NCBI RefSeq assembly: GCF_900107725.1
Contig: NZ_FNQO01000001.1
Location: forward strand, 1,356,458-1,420,457
Length of the DNA stretch: 64,000 nt
Direction of reading: 5' to 3'
Source: Microbulbifer marinus
GTDB taxonomy: Bacteria; Pseudomonadota; Gammaproteobacteria; Pseudomonadales; Cellvibrionaceae
Shown: positions 38,223 to 46,194 of the stretch, in pieces
How positions within the stretch are numbered: position 1 is the stretch's first letter
Layout of the letters: each line of letters starts with the position of its first letter
Made by a program: the position numbers and the translations under genes
The notes under the pieces: generated by a model
Told to the model about the DNA's origin: nothing
The model's input: the letters and a program-made list of their open reading frames with translations, nothing else
Database searches by the model: none

Positions 38223-39563
38223 ATGAAAAGCTATCAATTCAAATTCTGGCACTTCGGCCTGTTGGTCACTCTGGTTATCGGCTCGACCGCCGCCTACAAC
38301 CTGGAATTCTCAGACAAGACGCTATTTGTCAGTGGCGAGATGAGCCATGGCCACCATCAGATCGAACTCGCCTGCAGCAGCTGTCACAGTGACGGTTTTG
38401 CCGGTGCCGACGCCATGCAACAGGCCTGCCTGAACTGTCACGCGGACGAACTGGAACTGGCCAATGATTCCCACCCGCGTAAAAAATTTCTCGACCCGCG
38501 CAACGCGCCGCTGCTCACACACCTGGACGCACGCCAGTGCGTAACTTGTCACACGGAACACAAGCCGGAAATCACCCGTAACATGGGCGTTACCCTGGCT
38601 GGCGATTTCTGTTTTCACTGTCACAGCGATATCGCCGATGAGCGCAACAGTCACCAGGATTTCGCCTTCGACAGCTGTGCCAGTGCCGGCTGTCACAACT
38701 TTCATGACAACCGCACCCTCTATGAAGATTTCCTGATGGCCCATGTCGGCCAGCCGGCGCTGCTGCCGGAGGCTCGGCTGCCGGCCCGCACGGCGATGCA
38801 GACCTGGCTGCAGGAAAATCCGCGCGAAGAACCACTGCAACTACAGCAGGCGGATCTCAATGTTGGCAATGCCCACGGCGATATCGCCGCTGCCTGGGCA
38901 GGGAGTGCCCACGCGCAGGTGACGGTCAACTGCAGCGGCTGCCACAGCGACGGGCAGATGCAGTTTTCCAGTCGCGAAATCGCCGAGCAATGCGGCAGTT
39001 GCCACAGCGAACAGCGCGATGCATTCATCGATGGCAAGCACGGCATGCGCCTATCGGCGCAGTTGCCACAGGATTTTGCCGCGCGCAGCGGCGCCATGTC
39101 CCCGCCACAGGCGCGCCTGCCGATGCAGGCAGAGGCCACAGGTGAACTCAGCTGCGTCAGCTGCCACGGCCCCCATGAAACCGACTTGCAGTTCGCCGCC
39201 GTCGAGGCCTGCCTGAGCTGCCACAACGACAAACACAGCCTGGCCTTCAAGGAGTCGGCGCACTTCCGCAGCTGGAGCGCGGGAGCAGCAGACGGCGTCA
39301 GCTGCGCCGGCTGTCACCTGCCGCGGGAACGCGATGGCGAGCGGGTGCTGGTCAACCACAACCAGAATCACAATCTGCGCCCGAACGACAAAATGCTACC
39401 GGTGTGCCTCAACTGTCACGGTGCGGAGTTTGCGTTGTCCGCACTGGCCGACAAAGAACTGGTCGGGCACAACTTCAACAGCAAACCCGCAGATGGACAC
39501 AAATCGTTTGACCTGATCCGCGATCGGATCGCCAGAATCGCTAACAGTAAGAAAACCCAATAG
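38223..39563 (+). CDS. Membrane-anchored multiheme cytochrome c (10 CXXCH plus one CX4CH)
   Basis: The ATG directly abuts the upstream stop codon. The 446-residue protein has an uncleaved-type N-terminal helix (FWHFGLLVTLVIGSTAAY, about residues 8-25) and then a periplasmic region. This region has CXXCH sites CSSCH, CLNCH, CVTCH, CFHCH, CSGCH, CGSCH, CVSCH, CLSCH, CAGCH and CLNCH, plus CASAGCH with four residues between the cysteines, a spacing known from c3-type multiheme proteins. Many additional His residues (for example SHGHHQ, NFHDN, NHNQNHN) could be distal ligands. It should accept electrons at the periplasmic face from the diheme b domain. No close functional family is recognised; it could be a wire or a terminal reductase. 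Confidence 0.85.
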   Translation: MKSYQFKFWHFGLLVTLVIGSTAAYNLEFSDKTLFVSGEMSHGHHQIELACSSCHSDGFAGADAMQQACLNCHADELELANDSHPRKKFLDPRNAPLLTHLDARQCVTCHTEHKPEITRNMGVTLAGDFCFHCHSDIADERNSHQDFAFDSCASAGCHNFHDNRTLYEDFLMAHVGQPALLPEARLPARTAMQTWLQENPREEPLQLQQADLNVGNAHGDIAAAWAGSAHAQVTVNCSGCHSDGQMQFSSREIAEQCGSCHSEQRDAFIDGKHGMRLSAQLPQDFAARSGAMSPPQARLPMQAEATGELSCVSCHGPHETDLQFAAVEACLSCHNDKHSLAFKESAHFRSWSAGAADGVSCAGCHLPRERDGERVLVNHNQNHNLRPNDKMLPVCLNCHGAEFALSALADKELVGHNFNSKPADGHKSFDLIRDRIARIANSKKTQ

Positions 39564-39575
39564 GAGGGGAAATCT

Positions 39576-40124
39576 ATGCGTATCGCCGCTTGTATCATCG
39601 CCACGGCAGTCCTGTTAACCGGATGCGGGCAAAAGCAGGGTATTGCACCGGAGCGAATGGCGGATGCCATTTTTGCCGTGATTGAGGCCGACCGCGCAAG
39701 CTATACCAACAATGTGGTCAACCGCCTGCAAAACGAGGAAAAAGTCATCAAGGCCGACGAACACTGGCAGGATAACAAGGCGCTGCCGTTGCCGGCACAG
39801 ATGATGCGCATGGGCGCAGAGCGCGTGGCAGAGCAGGATTCCGGCTTCAATTACGCGCTGCTTTCCCTGTGGGCAATCAACAAACAGAACAAGCCGCGCA
39901 CCGAGCTGGAAAAGGAAGGATTGAAATTTGTGATCGACAATCCGGGCAAGAATTTCTACGGGCATGAGACCCTGGGAGAAACGGAATACTTCACCGCGAT
40001 TTACCCGGATGTCGCCGTGTCCCCCGCCTGTGTCAGCTGCCACAACGATCATATCGACAGCCCCCGTACGGATTTCGAGCTGGGTGAAACCATGGGCGGC
40101 GTGGTGATCCGTATACCACTCTGA
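39576..40124 (+). CDS. Tll0287-like (DUF3365) c-type heme lipoprotein
   Basis: The start ATG has a near-perfect AGGAGGGG ribosome site, 12 bases after the cytochrome gene. The 182-residue protein has a lipoprotein signal (ATAVLLTGC, Cys17); the next residue is Gly rather than Asp, so sorting to the outer membrane is expected. The rest is a Tll0287-like/DUF3365 heme domain with a single CXXCH in PACVSCHNDHIDSP, preceded by GYETLG-like GHETLGETEYFTAIYPD. Such domains bind one c heme as redox sensors or carriers. As the third gene of the operon it may carry electrons on from the multiheme cytochrome or sense the redox state. Confidence 0.85.
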   Translation: MRIAACIIATAVLLTGCGQKQGIAPERMADAIFAVIEADRASYTNNVVNRLQNEEKVIKADEHWQDNKALPLPAQMMRMGAERVAEQDSGFNYALLSLWAINKQNKPRTELEKEGLKFVIDNPGKNFYGHETLGETEYFTAIYPDVAVSPACVSCHNDHIDSPRTDFELGETMGGVVIRIPL

Positions 40125-40144
40125 TACCTGCTGACCTGATATCT

Positions 40145-40173
40145 AAGGGTGGGCCCTGCGTCCGCCCTTTTTT
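40145..40173 (+). terminator. Rho-independent terminator of the cytochrome operon
   Basis: AAGGGTGGGC, a short loop and GTCCGCCCTT with one mismatch, followed by TTTT, lie 20 bases after the DUF3365 gene stop. Confidence 0.75.
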
Positions 40174-40470
40174 GTTTAACCTGCTGCCGTCGCTTACTGT
40201 CCGGGATACGGCCACTGAAAAAGCCGCCCGCGCCCCGGCCATGGATTCCCTCGCCAATGTTCCTTTAGCGGCCAAAATTAACTTCCACATGTGACAAACA
40301 CGGCATGCGTGGATAGGATGTATTGAGTCCGGAGGCTGGAGTAACCCCCGGTCAAACCGGCAAACAACCCGGCCGGCAGGAATCAGAACACCCCTGCAAT
40401 AACGGGACAATACGGGAAGCTCTCGCCCCCCCCTCGCGCGCAAACTCGTTGACACGGAAGTTAACCAATA
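40174..40470. other. Intergenic region before the GT4 gene
   Basis: These about 300 bases hold no supported gene. TTGACA occurs at 40449-40454, too close to the ATG at 40471 to be a normal promoter. GGAAG at 40456-40460 may act as the ribosome site. Confidence 0.3.
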
Positions 40471-41697
40471 ATGAAGAAGCTACTCGTAGTCTCGTCAGCC
40501 CCGGCGGCATTGGTCGATGGATTACCTTACCTGGATAAAAAGTTCTGCACGGGCATGCAGTTCTATTGCGACGCCTGGAACGGCCCGGTCAGCTGCGCCC
40601 TGCCCCTGCGCGACGCCCCCTTCCCTTTCGGCAAGACTTACGAATACGGCGAGCTTCCATTCAGCATCCAGCTGATTTCGAAGCAGGCGCCGCTCGGTCC
40701 TGGGGACTTGAGAGATTTCGACCTAGTTTTGTGCTGCGGCGACAATCACGAGTACTTCTATCTGGCAGAGATCTGCAAGTCCCTCTCGGTAAAAATCATT
40801 TACAGCATCGAGTGCACTCTTGAAACCAGGATGCAGATAGCCATGCTGGACCAATCGAAAAATTTCCTCAGGAAGATCTACTCGATACTCTGGATCCTCA
40901 ATTCGGAAAGACAAAGACGCAGGGCATTCAAGATAGCCGATGGGTTACAGGCAAACGGTTACCCGGCGCATAAAGCCTATAAACCATTCAACTGCAACAC
41001 CCACTTCTACCTTGACAGTCGTATCGATGCCGCCATCCTGGCCAGCGAGGAAGATATGGCTGCCAGACGCGCCTATCTCAGCTCAATGGGACCTATACGC
41101 CTGCTGCACTCAGGGCGCCTGGAGCCCATTAAAGGCGCCCAGGATCTAATTCCTGTGGCACAAGCGCTGGCCCGGAACAACCTGGACTTTGAACTCAATA
41201 TTTTCGGCACGGGCAGCCTGGAAGCGGTCATCAGACGGGATATCGAACGCGCCGGATTGAGCAACCGGGTACATTTCCATGGAGCGGTGGATTTCGAAAC
41301 GGAGCTCGTGCCGTTTGCCAGATCCAACGCCGATGTATTCCTTAGCTGCCACCGCCAGTCCGATCCCTCCTGCACCTATATCGAGAGCATGGGGTGTGGG
41401 TTGGCTATTGCCGGTTACTCCAACCGGATGTGGGCAGCATTGAATCATGACTCAAATGCGGGCTGGTCCGCACCACTGGGCAATATCGATGCTCTGGCCG
41501 GAGCATTGCTGAAGGCCGCCGCCAATCGCGAAGATCTGATCGCGCGCTGCGATAACGCGTGGGCATTCGCCCGCAGCCGGGCGTTTGAACGGGAGTTTTC
41601 GCAGCGAATCAGGCATTTGACCCGTGTGCTGGACGAAGCTGCCCCCAATAGTACGCAGCTGGCCCAACCCGGAACATTTGCTAAAGAAAAGGTTTGA
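40471..41697 (+). CDS. GT4-family glycosyltransferase
   Basis: This 408-residue GT-B fold enzyme has a variable N-terminal acceptor domain (LVVSSAPAALVDGLPYL, then FDLVLCCGDNHEYF). The C-terminal donor domain has the GT4 series HSGRLEPIKGAQDLIPVA, LNIFGTGSLEAVIRRDIE, VHFHGAVDFETELVPF, and the EX7E region SDPSCTYIESMGCGLAIAGY. Donor and acceptor are unknown. Unusually for such enzymes, no polysaccharide or lipopolysaccharide genes flank it, and it sits between a cytochrome operon and a DUF3820 gene. Its N-terminal half is less GC-rich than its neighbours (for example 40760-40960), which may mark acquisition. No signal peptide is present. Confidence 0.88.
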   Translation: MKKLLVVSSAPAALVDGLPYLDKKFCTGMQFYCDAWNGPVSCALPLRDAPFPFGKTYEYGELPFSIQLISKQAPLGPGDLRDFDLVLCCGDNHEYFYLAEICKSLSVKIIYSIECTLETRMQIAMLDQSKNFLRKIYSILWILNSERQRRRAFKIADGLQANGYPAHKAYKPFNCNTHFYLDSRIDAAILASEEDMAARRAYLSSMGPIRLLHSGRLEPIKGAQDLIPVAQALARNNLDFELNIFGTGSLEAVIRRDIERAGLSNRVHFHGAVDFETELVPFARSNADVFLSCHRQSDPSCTYIESMGCGLAIAGYSNRMWAALNHDSNAGWSAPLGNIDALAGALLKAAANREDLIARCDNAWAFARSRAFEREFSQRIRHLTRVLDEAAPNSTQLAQPGTFAKEKV

Positions 41698-42015
41698 AAT
41701 GGAAATAAATACCCGTGTGAGCGGTAATTAAGGTCTTTCGTTATCAGGATTTTTCCGGCAGGCACAAAGAATTAGCGGCCGAATTCATTTCGACCGCTCC
41801 CTCTTGAAGCTGACTGGCTCTACTCCCGCTGTTCACCTCGCTGAAGTCATTCAGACCAGTGGTTACCCGCTGTGGGTCTATTTACGGGTTAGTCCAGTCT
41901 CCAGTTACGGACCGCTTTTTGTTGCTCCCCTTCTCCATCGGGGACTGCTTTACCCGGGCATTTCTATATTAGTGTCGTACTGCTCAATTACACAGCCCGT
42001 GCAGCCCCGGCCACG
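41698..42015. other. Convergent intergenic region
   Basis: These 318 bases lie between the GT4 gene and the DUF3820 gene. An open plus-strand frame crosses the area but continues over the antisense of DUF3820 and shows no recognisable domain. No terminator hairpin with a T-run was found. Confidence 0.3.
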
Positions 42016-42228
42016 CTATTTCTTCAACGGAGCAATCAGACCTTCCAGCCCCTCTATTTTTATTTCCAGAGTCAACGCCATCAGCCGCCCCAGCTTGCCC
42101 GCGGGAAATTCTTTCTTGGCAAACCAGAGCAGGTATTCCTCGGGCAGATCGATCAGCACACGTCCGGCGTATTTGCCAAAGGGCATCGGCGTGCGCGCTA
42201 TATCCAGCAGGTCCTGTTGTTCAAACAT
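42016..42228 (-). CDS. DUF3820 family protein
   Basis: This 70-residue protein starts at ATG 42226-42228; a GTG one codon upstream is the alternative. It carries the full DUF3820 motif: MPFGKYAGRVLIDLPEEYL, LWFAKKEFPAGKLGRLM, LEIKIEGLEGLI. The domain also occurs within some exonuclease and quorum-controlled proteins, but the function of the stand-alone form is unknown. The small size is normal for the family. Confidence 0.9.
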   Translation of the reverse strand: MFEQQDLLDIARTPMPFGKYAGRVLIDLPEEYLLWFAKKEFPAGKLGRLMALTLEIKIEGLEGLIAPLKK

Positions 42229-42260
42229 CACTATTATTTCCGGTTTGCCGGGGCACAGTA

Positions 42261-42338
42261 CGCTGCTCTGGTCAGCCTCAGCACGACGCTGCTCTGGTCA
42301 GCCTCAGCACGACGCTGCTCTGGTCAGCCTCAGCACGA
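42261..42338. repeat. Tandem repeat, three perfect 26-bp units
   Basis: The 26-base unit starts CGCTGCTCTGGTC and ends AGCCTCAGCACGA. It is repeated three times head to tail without any change (42261-42286, 42287-42312, 42313-42338). It lies between the DUF3820 gene start and the first glycine-zipper lipoprotein. The unit length is not a multiple of three and no gene crosses it. Perfect identity suggests recent expansion, so copy number may vary between strains. Confidence 0.95.
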
Positions 42339-42512
42339 ATTGGAACAGCGCTGCAGCTTACCCGATTGTAACGCCCGGTATAAGCGTATACGGCGAAGGC
42401 GCGCGCATGAATTTGTTGCACCGACAGCACCACCCTAGACTGGCTCCGACACAGCGCGGTGGAAAACAAGCCGCGCTCGCAATTCCTCCATTGAGCAGTA
42501 GCAGGGGTCATT

Positions 42513-42779
42513 ATGCGTATCAAATCAATCAAGTCTTTGGGTCTGGCGGCCTTCCTGGTCGCGGGTCTGACAACTCAAGGCTGTGCCCACATGAGCGACA
42601 AAGACCGCCGTATCGGTACCGGAGCCGGTATCGGCGCGGTCACCGGCGCCCTGATCACGGGTGATGCGGGAGGCGCGGCGGCTGGTGCCGTCATCGGTGC
42701 CGGTGCTGGCTGGCTCTATGACCGCAATAACAAGCGGTACTATTACTATGATCGTCACGGCCGCCGGGTCTATCGCTAG
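42513..42779 (+). CDS. Glycine-zipper 2TM-domain lipoprotein, copy 1
   Basis: This 88-residue protein has a lipoprotein signal ending in TTQGC (Cys24) followed by Ala, so outer-membrane sorting is expected. The core is a glycine zipper: RRIGTGAGIGAVTGALITG and AGGAAAGAVIGAGAGWLYD, two small-residue helices that pack as a membrane hairpin. The tail is Tyr/Arg-rich (YYYYDRHGRRVYR). Such OsmB/SlyB-like proteins are envelope stress lipoproteins of uncertain function. The gene after it is a paralogue. Confidence 0.9.
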   Translation: MRIKSIKSLGLAAFLVAGLTTQGCAHMSDKDRRIGTGAGIGAVTGALITGDAGGAAAGAVIGAGAGWLYDRNNKRYYYYDRHGRRVYR

Positions 42780-42887
42780 CGCCTGTTTGGTATGGCAACA
42801 CCGCCACCCTAAACTGACTCCGACATAACCCGGCGAAACTGTTAGCTGGGCTCACCATACCTCAAGCGAGTAATGAGAGAGGTGTCT

Positions 42888-43148
42888 ATGAGTATTAGAG
42901 CTGTTAAATCTCTGGGCCTGGCAGCCTTCCTGGTCGTCGGCCTGTTAATTCAGGGTTGTTCCAACATGAGCACGACAGACCGTCGCATCGGTACCGGGGC
43001 CGGTATCGGCGCGGTTACCGGGGCCCTGATCAGCGGCGGCCGTCCGGGAGCCACGGCGGCAGGTGCCGTCATTGGGGCCGGTGCAGGCTATGTCTACGAT
43101 CGGGAGAAGAAGAAGAGATATTACCGCGGTCGTTACTACCGCTATTAA
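42888..43148 (+). CDS. Glycine-zipper 2TM-domain lipoprotein, copy 2
   Basis: The start ATG at 42888 is chosen over an in-frame ATG five codons upstream because GAGAGG lies at 42877-42882, giving 86 residues. Its sequence tracks copy 1: SLGLAAFLVVGLLIQGC, DRRIGTGAGIGAVTGALISG, AAGAVIGAGAGYVYD, and a basic Tyr/Arg tail. The upstream DNA is also similar to that before copy 1, so the duplication included the leader. Residue +2 after Cys is Ser, again predicting the outer membrane. Confidence 0.9.
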   Translation: MSIRAVKSLGLAAFLVVGLLIQGCSNMSTTDRRIGTGAGIGAVTGALISGGRPGATAAGAVIGAGAGYVYDREKKKRYYRGRYYRY

Positions 43149-43170
43149 GCACCCGCAGCAACTAAAATTG

Positions 43171-43203
43171 ACCCGGCAATCGATATTGCCGGGTTAATTT
43201 TTT
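43171..43203 (+). terminator. Rho-independent terminator of the lipoprotein pair
   Basis: ACCCGGCAAT, a CGAT loop and ATTGCCGGGT form a perfect 10-bp stem, followed by TAATTTTTT. Partial use in the opposite direction for the zinc-ribbon gene is possible. Confidence 0.93.
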
Positions 43204-43213
43204 ACCAGGCCAG

Positions 43214-43399
43214 CTACAGCAGCTTGGTCTTGGTTTTGCCACAGCGTTGGCAGCGGTACTCGGTGACCAGCCTGCCCTGCTTCACATCGAACTTGCGTTC
43301 GGTAACTACCTGCCACTTGTGAAAACCGTCGCGGCACAGGCTGCTGCCCTTGTGTTTCTGCCAGGCTGTTTTTCTCTTGAACGGAATCACATCGCCCAT
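43214..43399 (-). CDS. Small zinc-ribbon-like hypothetical protein
   Basis: The start ATG at 43397-43399 gives 61 residues; a GTG at 43429 overlaps the end of the upstream gene and is less likely. The protein begins DVIPFKRKTAWQKHKGSSLC and has Cys/His at LCRDGFHKWQV, then YRCQRCGKTKTKLL, a CxxC knuckle. The four ligands (Cys, His, Cys, Cys) suggest a minimal zinc ribbon. It is probably cotranscribed with the HI0933 flavoprotein gene 16 bases upstream. No function is recognised. Confidence 0.7.
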   Translation of the reverse strand: MGDVIPFKRKTAWQKHKGSSLCRDGFHKWQVVTERKFDVKQGRLVTEYRCQRCGKTKTKLL

Positions 43400-43415
43400 T
43401 TTTTCACCCAACCTG

Positions 43416-44624
43416 TTATGCGACTTCACCAGCCGCGTGCCCCGAAGCCCAGGCCCACTGGAAATTGTATCCGCCTAACCAGCCGGTTACATCCAGGACC
43501 TCGCCGATAAAATACAGCCCCGGCTGCGTCTTGCACTCCATGGTGCGCGAAGAGATGCAATCGGTATCCACGCCGCCCAGCGTCACCTCCGCAGTGCGGT
43601 AGCCCTCGGTACCGGCGGGCACCAGTTGCCAGGTCTGCAGCCTGTTACCGATCGCGGCCAGTTCGCTTGCGCCGTACTGCTTCAGCGGCCGACTGTCGAC
43701 GCCGTGCCGCCGCAAGAAATGCTGTACCAGTTTCTTGCTCCAGATTTCCGCCAGCACATTGTGCAGGTGGCTGTCCGGTTTTTCCGCGTACCGCTGCTGC
43801 AGCCACTCGGCCAGGTCATATCCGGGGGCCAGATCGAACTCCACCGCCTGTCCCTCGCGCCAATGGCTGGAGATCTGCAGTACCGCCGGGCCGCTGAGGC
43901 CGCGGTGGGTAAACAGCATCTGCTCGTTGAAACTGCCCTCGCCGCAGCTGGCGGTCACTGCCAGCGCACTGCCAGGCAGCTCCTGCTGTCGTTCGAGCTG
44001 GCGCTTGTGTTGGGTAAAGGGCACCAGCGCGGCGCGGGTCGGGATGATGTTCAGGCCGAACTGCCGCGCGACATCGTAGCCGAAGCCGGTAGCGCCCATG
44101 GTCGGAATCGACAGGCCACCGGTGGCGATTACCAGGGATTCACAGGCCACTCGCCCAAGAGAAGTATCGACCAGATAGCCTTTTTGTAGGGCTTCTATCG
44201 ACTGGATACTGCAGCGGGTGCAGATCTGCGCTTTCGCCGCGCGGCACTCCGCCAGCAGCAGGTCGACAATATCCTTCGACTTGTTGTCGCAGAACAGCTG
44301 GCCGAGGGTCTTCTCGTGATATGGAATACCGTGCTTCTCCACCAGCGCGATGAAATCCCACTGGGTGTAGCGGGCCAGCGCCGATTTGCAGAAGTGCGGA
44401 TTCTCGCTATAGAAGTTTTCCGGTGCCGTGTACAGGTTGGTGAAATTGCAGCGGCCACCACCCGACATCAGGATTTTCTTGCCGACCTTATTGGCATGGT
44501 CGAGCACCAGCACACTGCGCCCGCGCTGCCCCGCCGTGGCCGCGCACATCAGCCCTGCCGCACCGGCACCGATAATCAAAACATCGACACTTTCGGGCAA
44601 CTGGCTGGAGGAGGTTTCATTCAT
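43416..44624 (-). CDS. HI0933/YhiN-family FAD-dependent oxidoreductase
   Basis: The start ATG at 44622-44624 gives 402 residues; about 40 codons of upstream open frame are unlike a protein. The FAD motif reads VLIIGAGAAGLMCAATA. The family hallmark SGGGRCNFTNLY follows at about residue 60, then VIATGGLSIPTMGATGFGYDVA. FIGEVLDVTGWLGGYNFQWAWASG closes the protein, and is the diagnostic C-terminal FAD loop. YhiN-family enzymes have no assigned reaction. It follows dcd by 43 bases on the same strand. Confidence 0.93.
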   Translation of the reverse strand: MNETSSSQLPESVDVLIIGAGAAGLMCAATAGQRGRSVLVLDHANKVGKKILMSGGGRCNFTNLYTAPENFYSENPHFCKSALARYTQWDFIALVEKHGIPYHEKTLGQLFCDNKSKDIVDLLLAECRAAKAQICTRCSIQSIEALQKGYLVDTSLGRVACESLVIATGGLSIPTMGATGFGYDVARQFGLNIIPTRAALVPFTQHKRQLERQQELPGSALAVTASCGEGSFNEQMLFTHRGLSGPAVLQISSHWREGQAVEFDLAPGYDLAEWLQQRYAEKPDSHLHNVLAEIWSKKLVQHFLRRHGVDSRPLKQYGASELAAIGNRLQTWQLVPAGTEGYRTAEVTLGGVDTDCISSRTMECKTQPGLYFIGEVLDVTGWLGGYNFQWAWASGHAAGEVA

Positions 44625-44667
44625 GGAGGGGGATCGGCCGCCCGCAGGAACGCGGGCAGCCCGGGAA

Positions 44668-45237
44668 TCAGGCCCGCGGCAGGGTGACGCCGCGCTGGCC
44701 CTGGTACTTGCCACCGCGATCCGCGTAGGACACGTCGCAGACTTCATCGGACTCGAAGAACAGCATCTGCGCCACGCCTTCGTTGGCGTAGATCTTCGCC
44801 GGCAGGTTGGTGGTGTTGGAGAATTCGAGGGTCACATGCCCTTCCCACTCCGGCTCCAGCGGCGTTACGTTCACGATGATGCCGCAGCGCGCATAGGTGG
44901 ACTTGCCCAGGCAGATGGTCAGCACCGAGCGCGGGATGCGGAAGTACTCGACGGTGCGCGCCAGGGCGAAGGAGTTCGGCGGGATGATGCACGAATCGCC
45001 TTCCACATCGACAAAGCTGTTCTCGTCGAAAGTCTTCGGATCCACGGTGGCGGAGTGCACATTGGTGAAGATCTTGAACTCGCCGGCACAGCGCACGTCG
45101 TAGCCGTAACTGGAGGTGCCGTAGGAGATCAGTCGATCACCGCTGCCGTTCTGGCGCACCTGGCCCGGCTCAAACGGCTCGATCATGCCGTGCTGCTCGG
45201 CCATACGGCGAATCCATTTGTCGGACTTGATACTCAC
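44668..45237 (-). CDS. dcd: dCTP deaminase
   Basis: This 189-residue homotrimeric enzyme of the dUTPase fold converts dCTP to dUTP, feeding dTMP synthesis. Conserved segments are [37 protein letters not shown] (with the nucleotide-binding Ser and Arg), [20 protein letters not shown] with the catalytic Glu, and the C-terminal lid [15 protein letters not shown]. The length matches the Pseudomonas-type enzyme. It diverges from the imuA operon. Confidence 0.97.
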   Translation of the reverse strand: MSIKSDKWIRRMAEQHGMIEPFEPGQVRQNGSGDRLISYGTSSYGYDVRCAGEFKIFTNVHSATVDPKTFDENSFVDVEGDSCIIPPNSFALARTVEYFRIPRSVLTICLGKSTYARCGIIVNVTPLEPEWEGHVTLEFSNTTNLPAKIYANEGVAQMLFFESDEVCDVSYADRGGKYQGQRGVTLPRA

Positions 45238-45385
45238 ACCGCCCCCCCTAGGTACATTTGTGACTGTTCAACGCTTTGTTTTGTCTTGCTGTCTTGGTCG
45301 ACAGCGAGGCCGAATCATAGCCGGTTTGCGCTGTGCAAAAAAGTGCCAATCACATTGGTACCCCCTTGTTGCCCCGAACCAACTA

Positions 45386-45423
45386 CTGTATAAATTGCCA
45401 GTAATAGCTGTACAGATATACAG
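45386..45423 (+). promoter_or_regulatory. Two LexA boxes before imuA
   Basis: CTGTACAGATATACAG (45408-45423) is a perfect CTGT-N8-ACAG SOS box. CTGTATAAATTGCCAG (45386-45401) keeps CTG-N10-CAG and is a weaker second site, 22 bases upstream centre to centre. They lie 40-77 bases before the imuA GTG start, as expected for LexA-repressed mutagenesis cassettes. Confidence 0.9.
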
Positions 45424-45462
45424 TCTCCGCCGCGAGAGGGCGGGCAACGAGGGCCGAAAACC

Positions 45463-46170
45463 GTGAGCAACGCCGAAAACCTATTGCAAAACAATCAGTT
45501 AGCCGATCAGTCAAAACAGCAGCGCCTGAGTCAGCTGCTCGCCCGGCCGGATATCTGGCAGGCGGCCAACGAACACAAGCGCCAGCGCAGTGGCATCGCC
45601 AGCGGTTACGCCAGCCTGGATGCCCTGCTCGCCAGCCGCGGCTGGCCCCGCGGCGCCACCACCGAACTGCTGGTCAACCAGTCCGGTATCGGCGAGATGT
45701 CCCTGCTGTTACCCGCGCTGGCGGAACTGACCCAGCGCGAGCAGATGGTGGTGCTGGTCAATCCGCCCTTCATTCCCTACGCCCCGGCACTCGCAAGCGC
45801 CGGGGTGCAGCTGGAGAAACTGCTGATCATCCATCCGCGCGGCCACAAGGACGAACTCTGGGCCACCGAACAGGCACTGCAGTCCGGCTGCTGCGGCGCC
45901 CTGCTCAGCTGGCAGGACCGCCAGGCACCGGCGGACAAGGACCTGCGCCGCCTGCAGCTGGCCGCCCGCGAGGGCGACTGCCTGCACTTCCACTTCCGCC
46001 CCCAGTCCTGCGCCGCCAGTCCGTCGCCGGCCAGCCTGCGCCTGCAACTGAACAGCGATGGCGAACAGCTGGCGGTGCAACTGCTGAAGCAACTGGGCGG
46101 GCAGTCCGGCCAGCGACTGCACCTGGCCCGCAGCGCAGATCTGGTCCGCCGCGACCAGCCGCTGCACTAA
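45463..46170 (+). CDS. imuA: Translesion-synthesis-associated protein ImuA
   Basis: The GTG start gives 235 residues. The protein resembles SulA/RecA-like ImuA proteins: SGYASLDALLASRGWPRGATTELL at the N-terminus (read as GYASLDALLASRGW), then LPALAELTQREQMVVLVNPP, and a Walker-B-like GALLSW region. It is shortened relative to RecA and keeps no clear Walker A. In the imuA-imuB-dnaE2 mutasome, ImuA helps recruit the polymerases at stalled forks. It is the first gene of the LexA-controlled operon; imuB follows 24 bases later. Confidence 0.92.
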   Translation: MSNAENLLQNNQLADQSKQQRLSQLLARPDIWQAANEHKRQRSGIASGYASLDALLASRGWPRGATTELLVNQSGIGEMSLLLPALAELTQREQMVVLVNPPFIPYAPALASAGVQLEKLLIIHPRGHKDELWATEQALQSGCCGALLSWQDRQAPADKDLRRLQLAAREGDCLHFHFRPQSCAASPSPASLRLQLNSDGEQLAVQLLKQLGGQSGQRLHLARSADLVRRDQPLH

Positions 46171-46194
46171 CGCTCCACCACTGAGGTCACCACC

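Noticed and set aside
42261-42338. Possible CRISPR array
   Set aside because: The three 26-bp units are directly contiguous with no spacers, and there are no cas genes.
41804-42664. A 286-codon plus-strand frame across the DUF3820 gene and the tandem repeat
   Set aside because: It runs antisense through a conserved small gene and through the 26-bp repeat into the lipoprotein gene in the wrong frame; no domain is visible.
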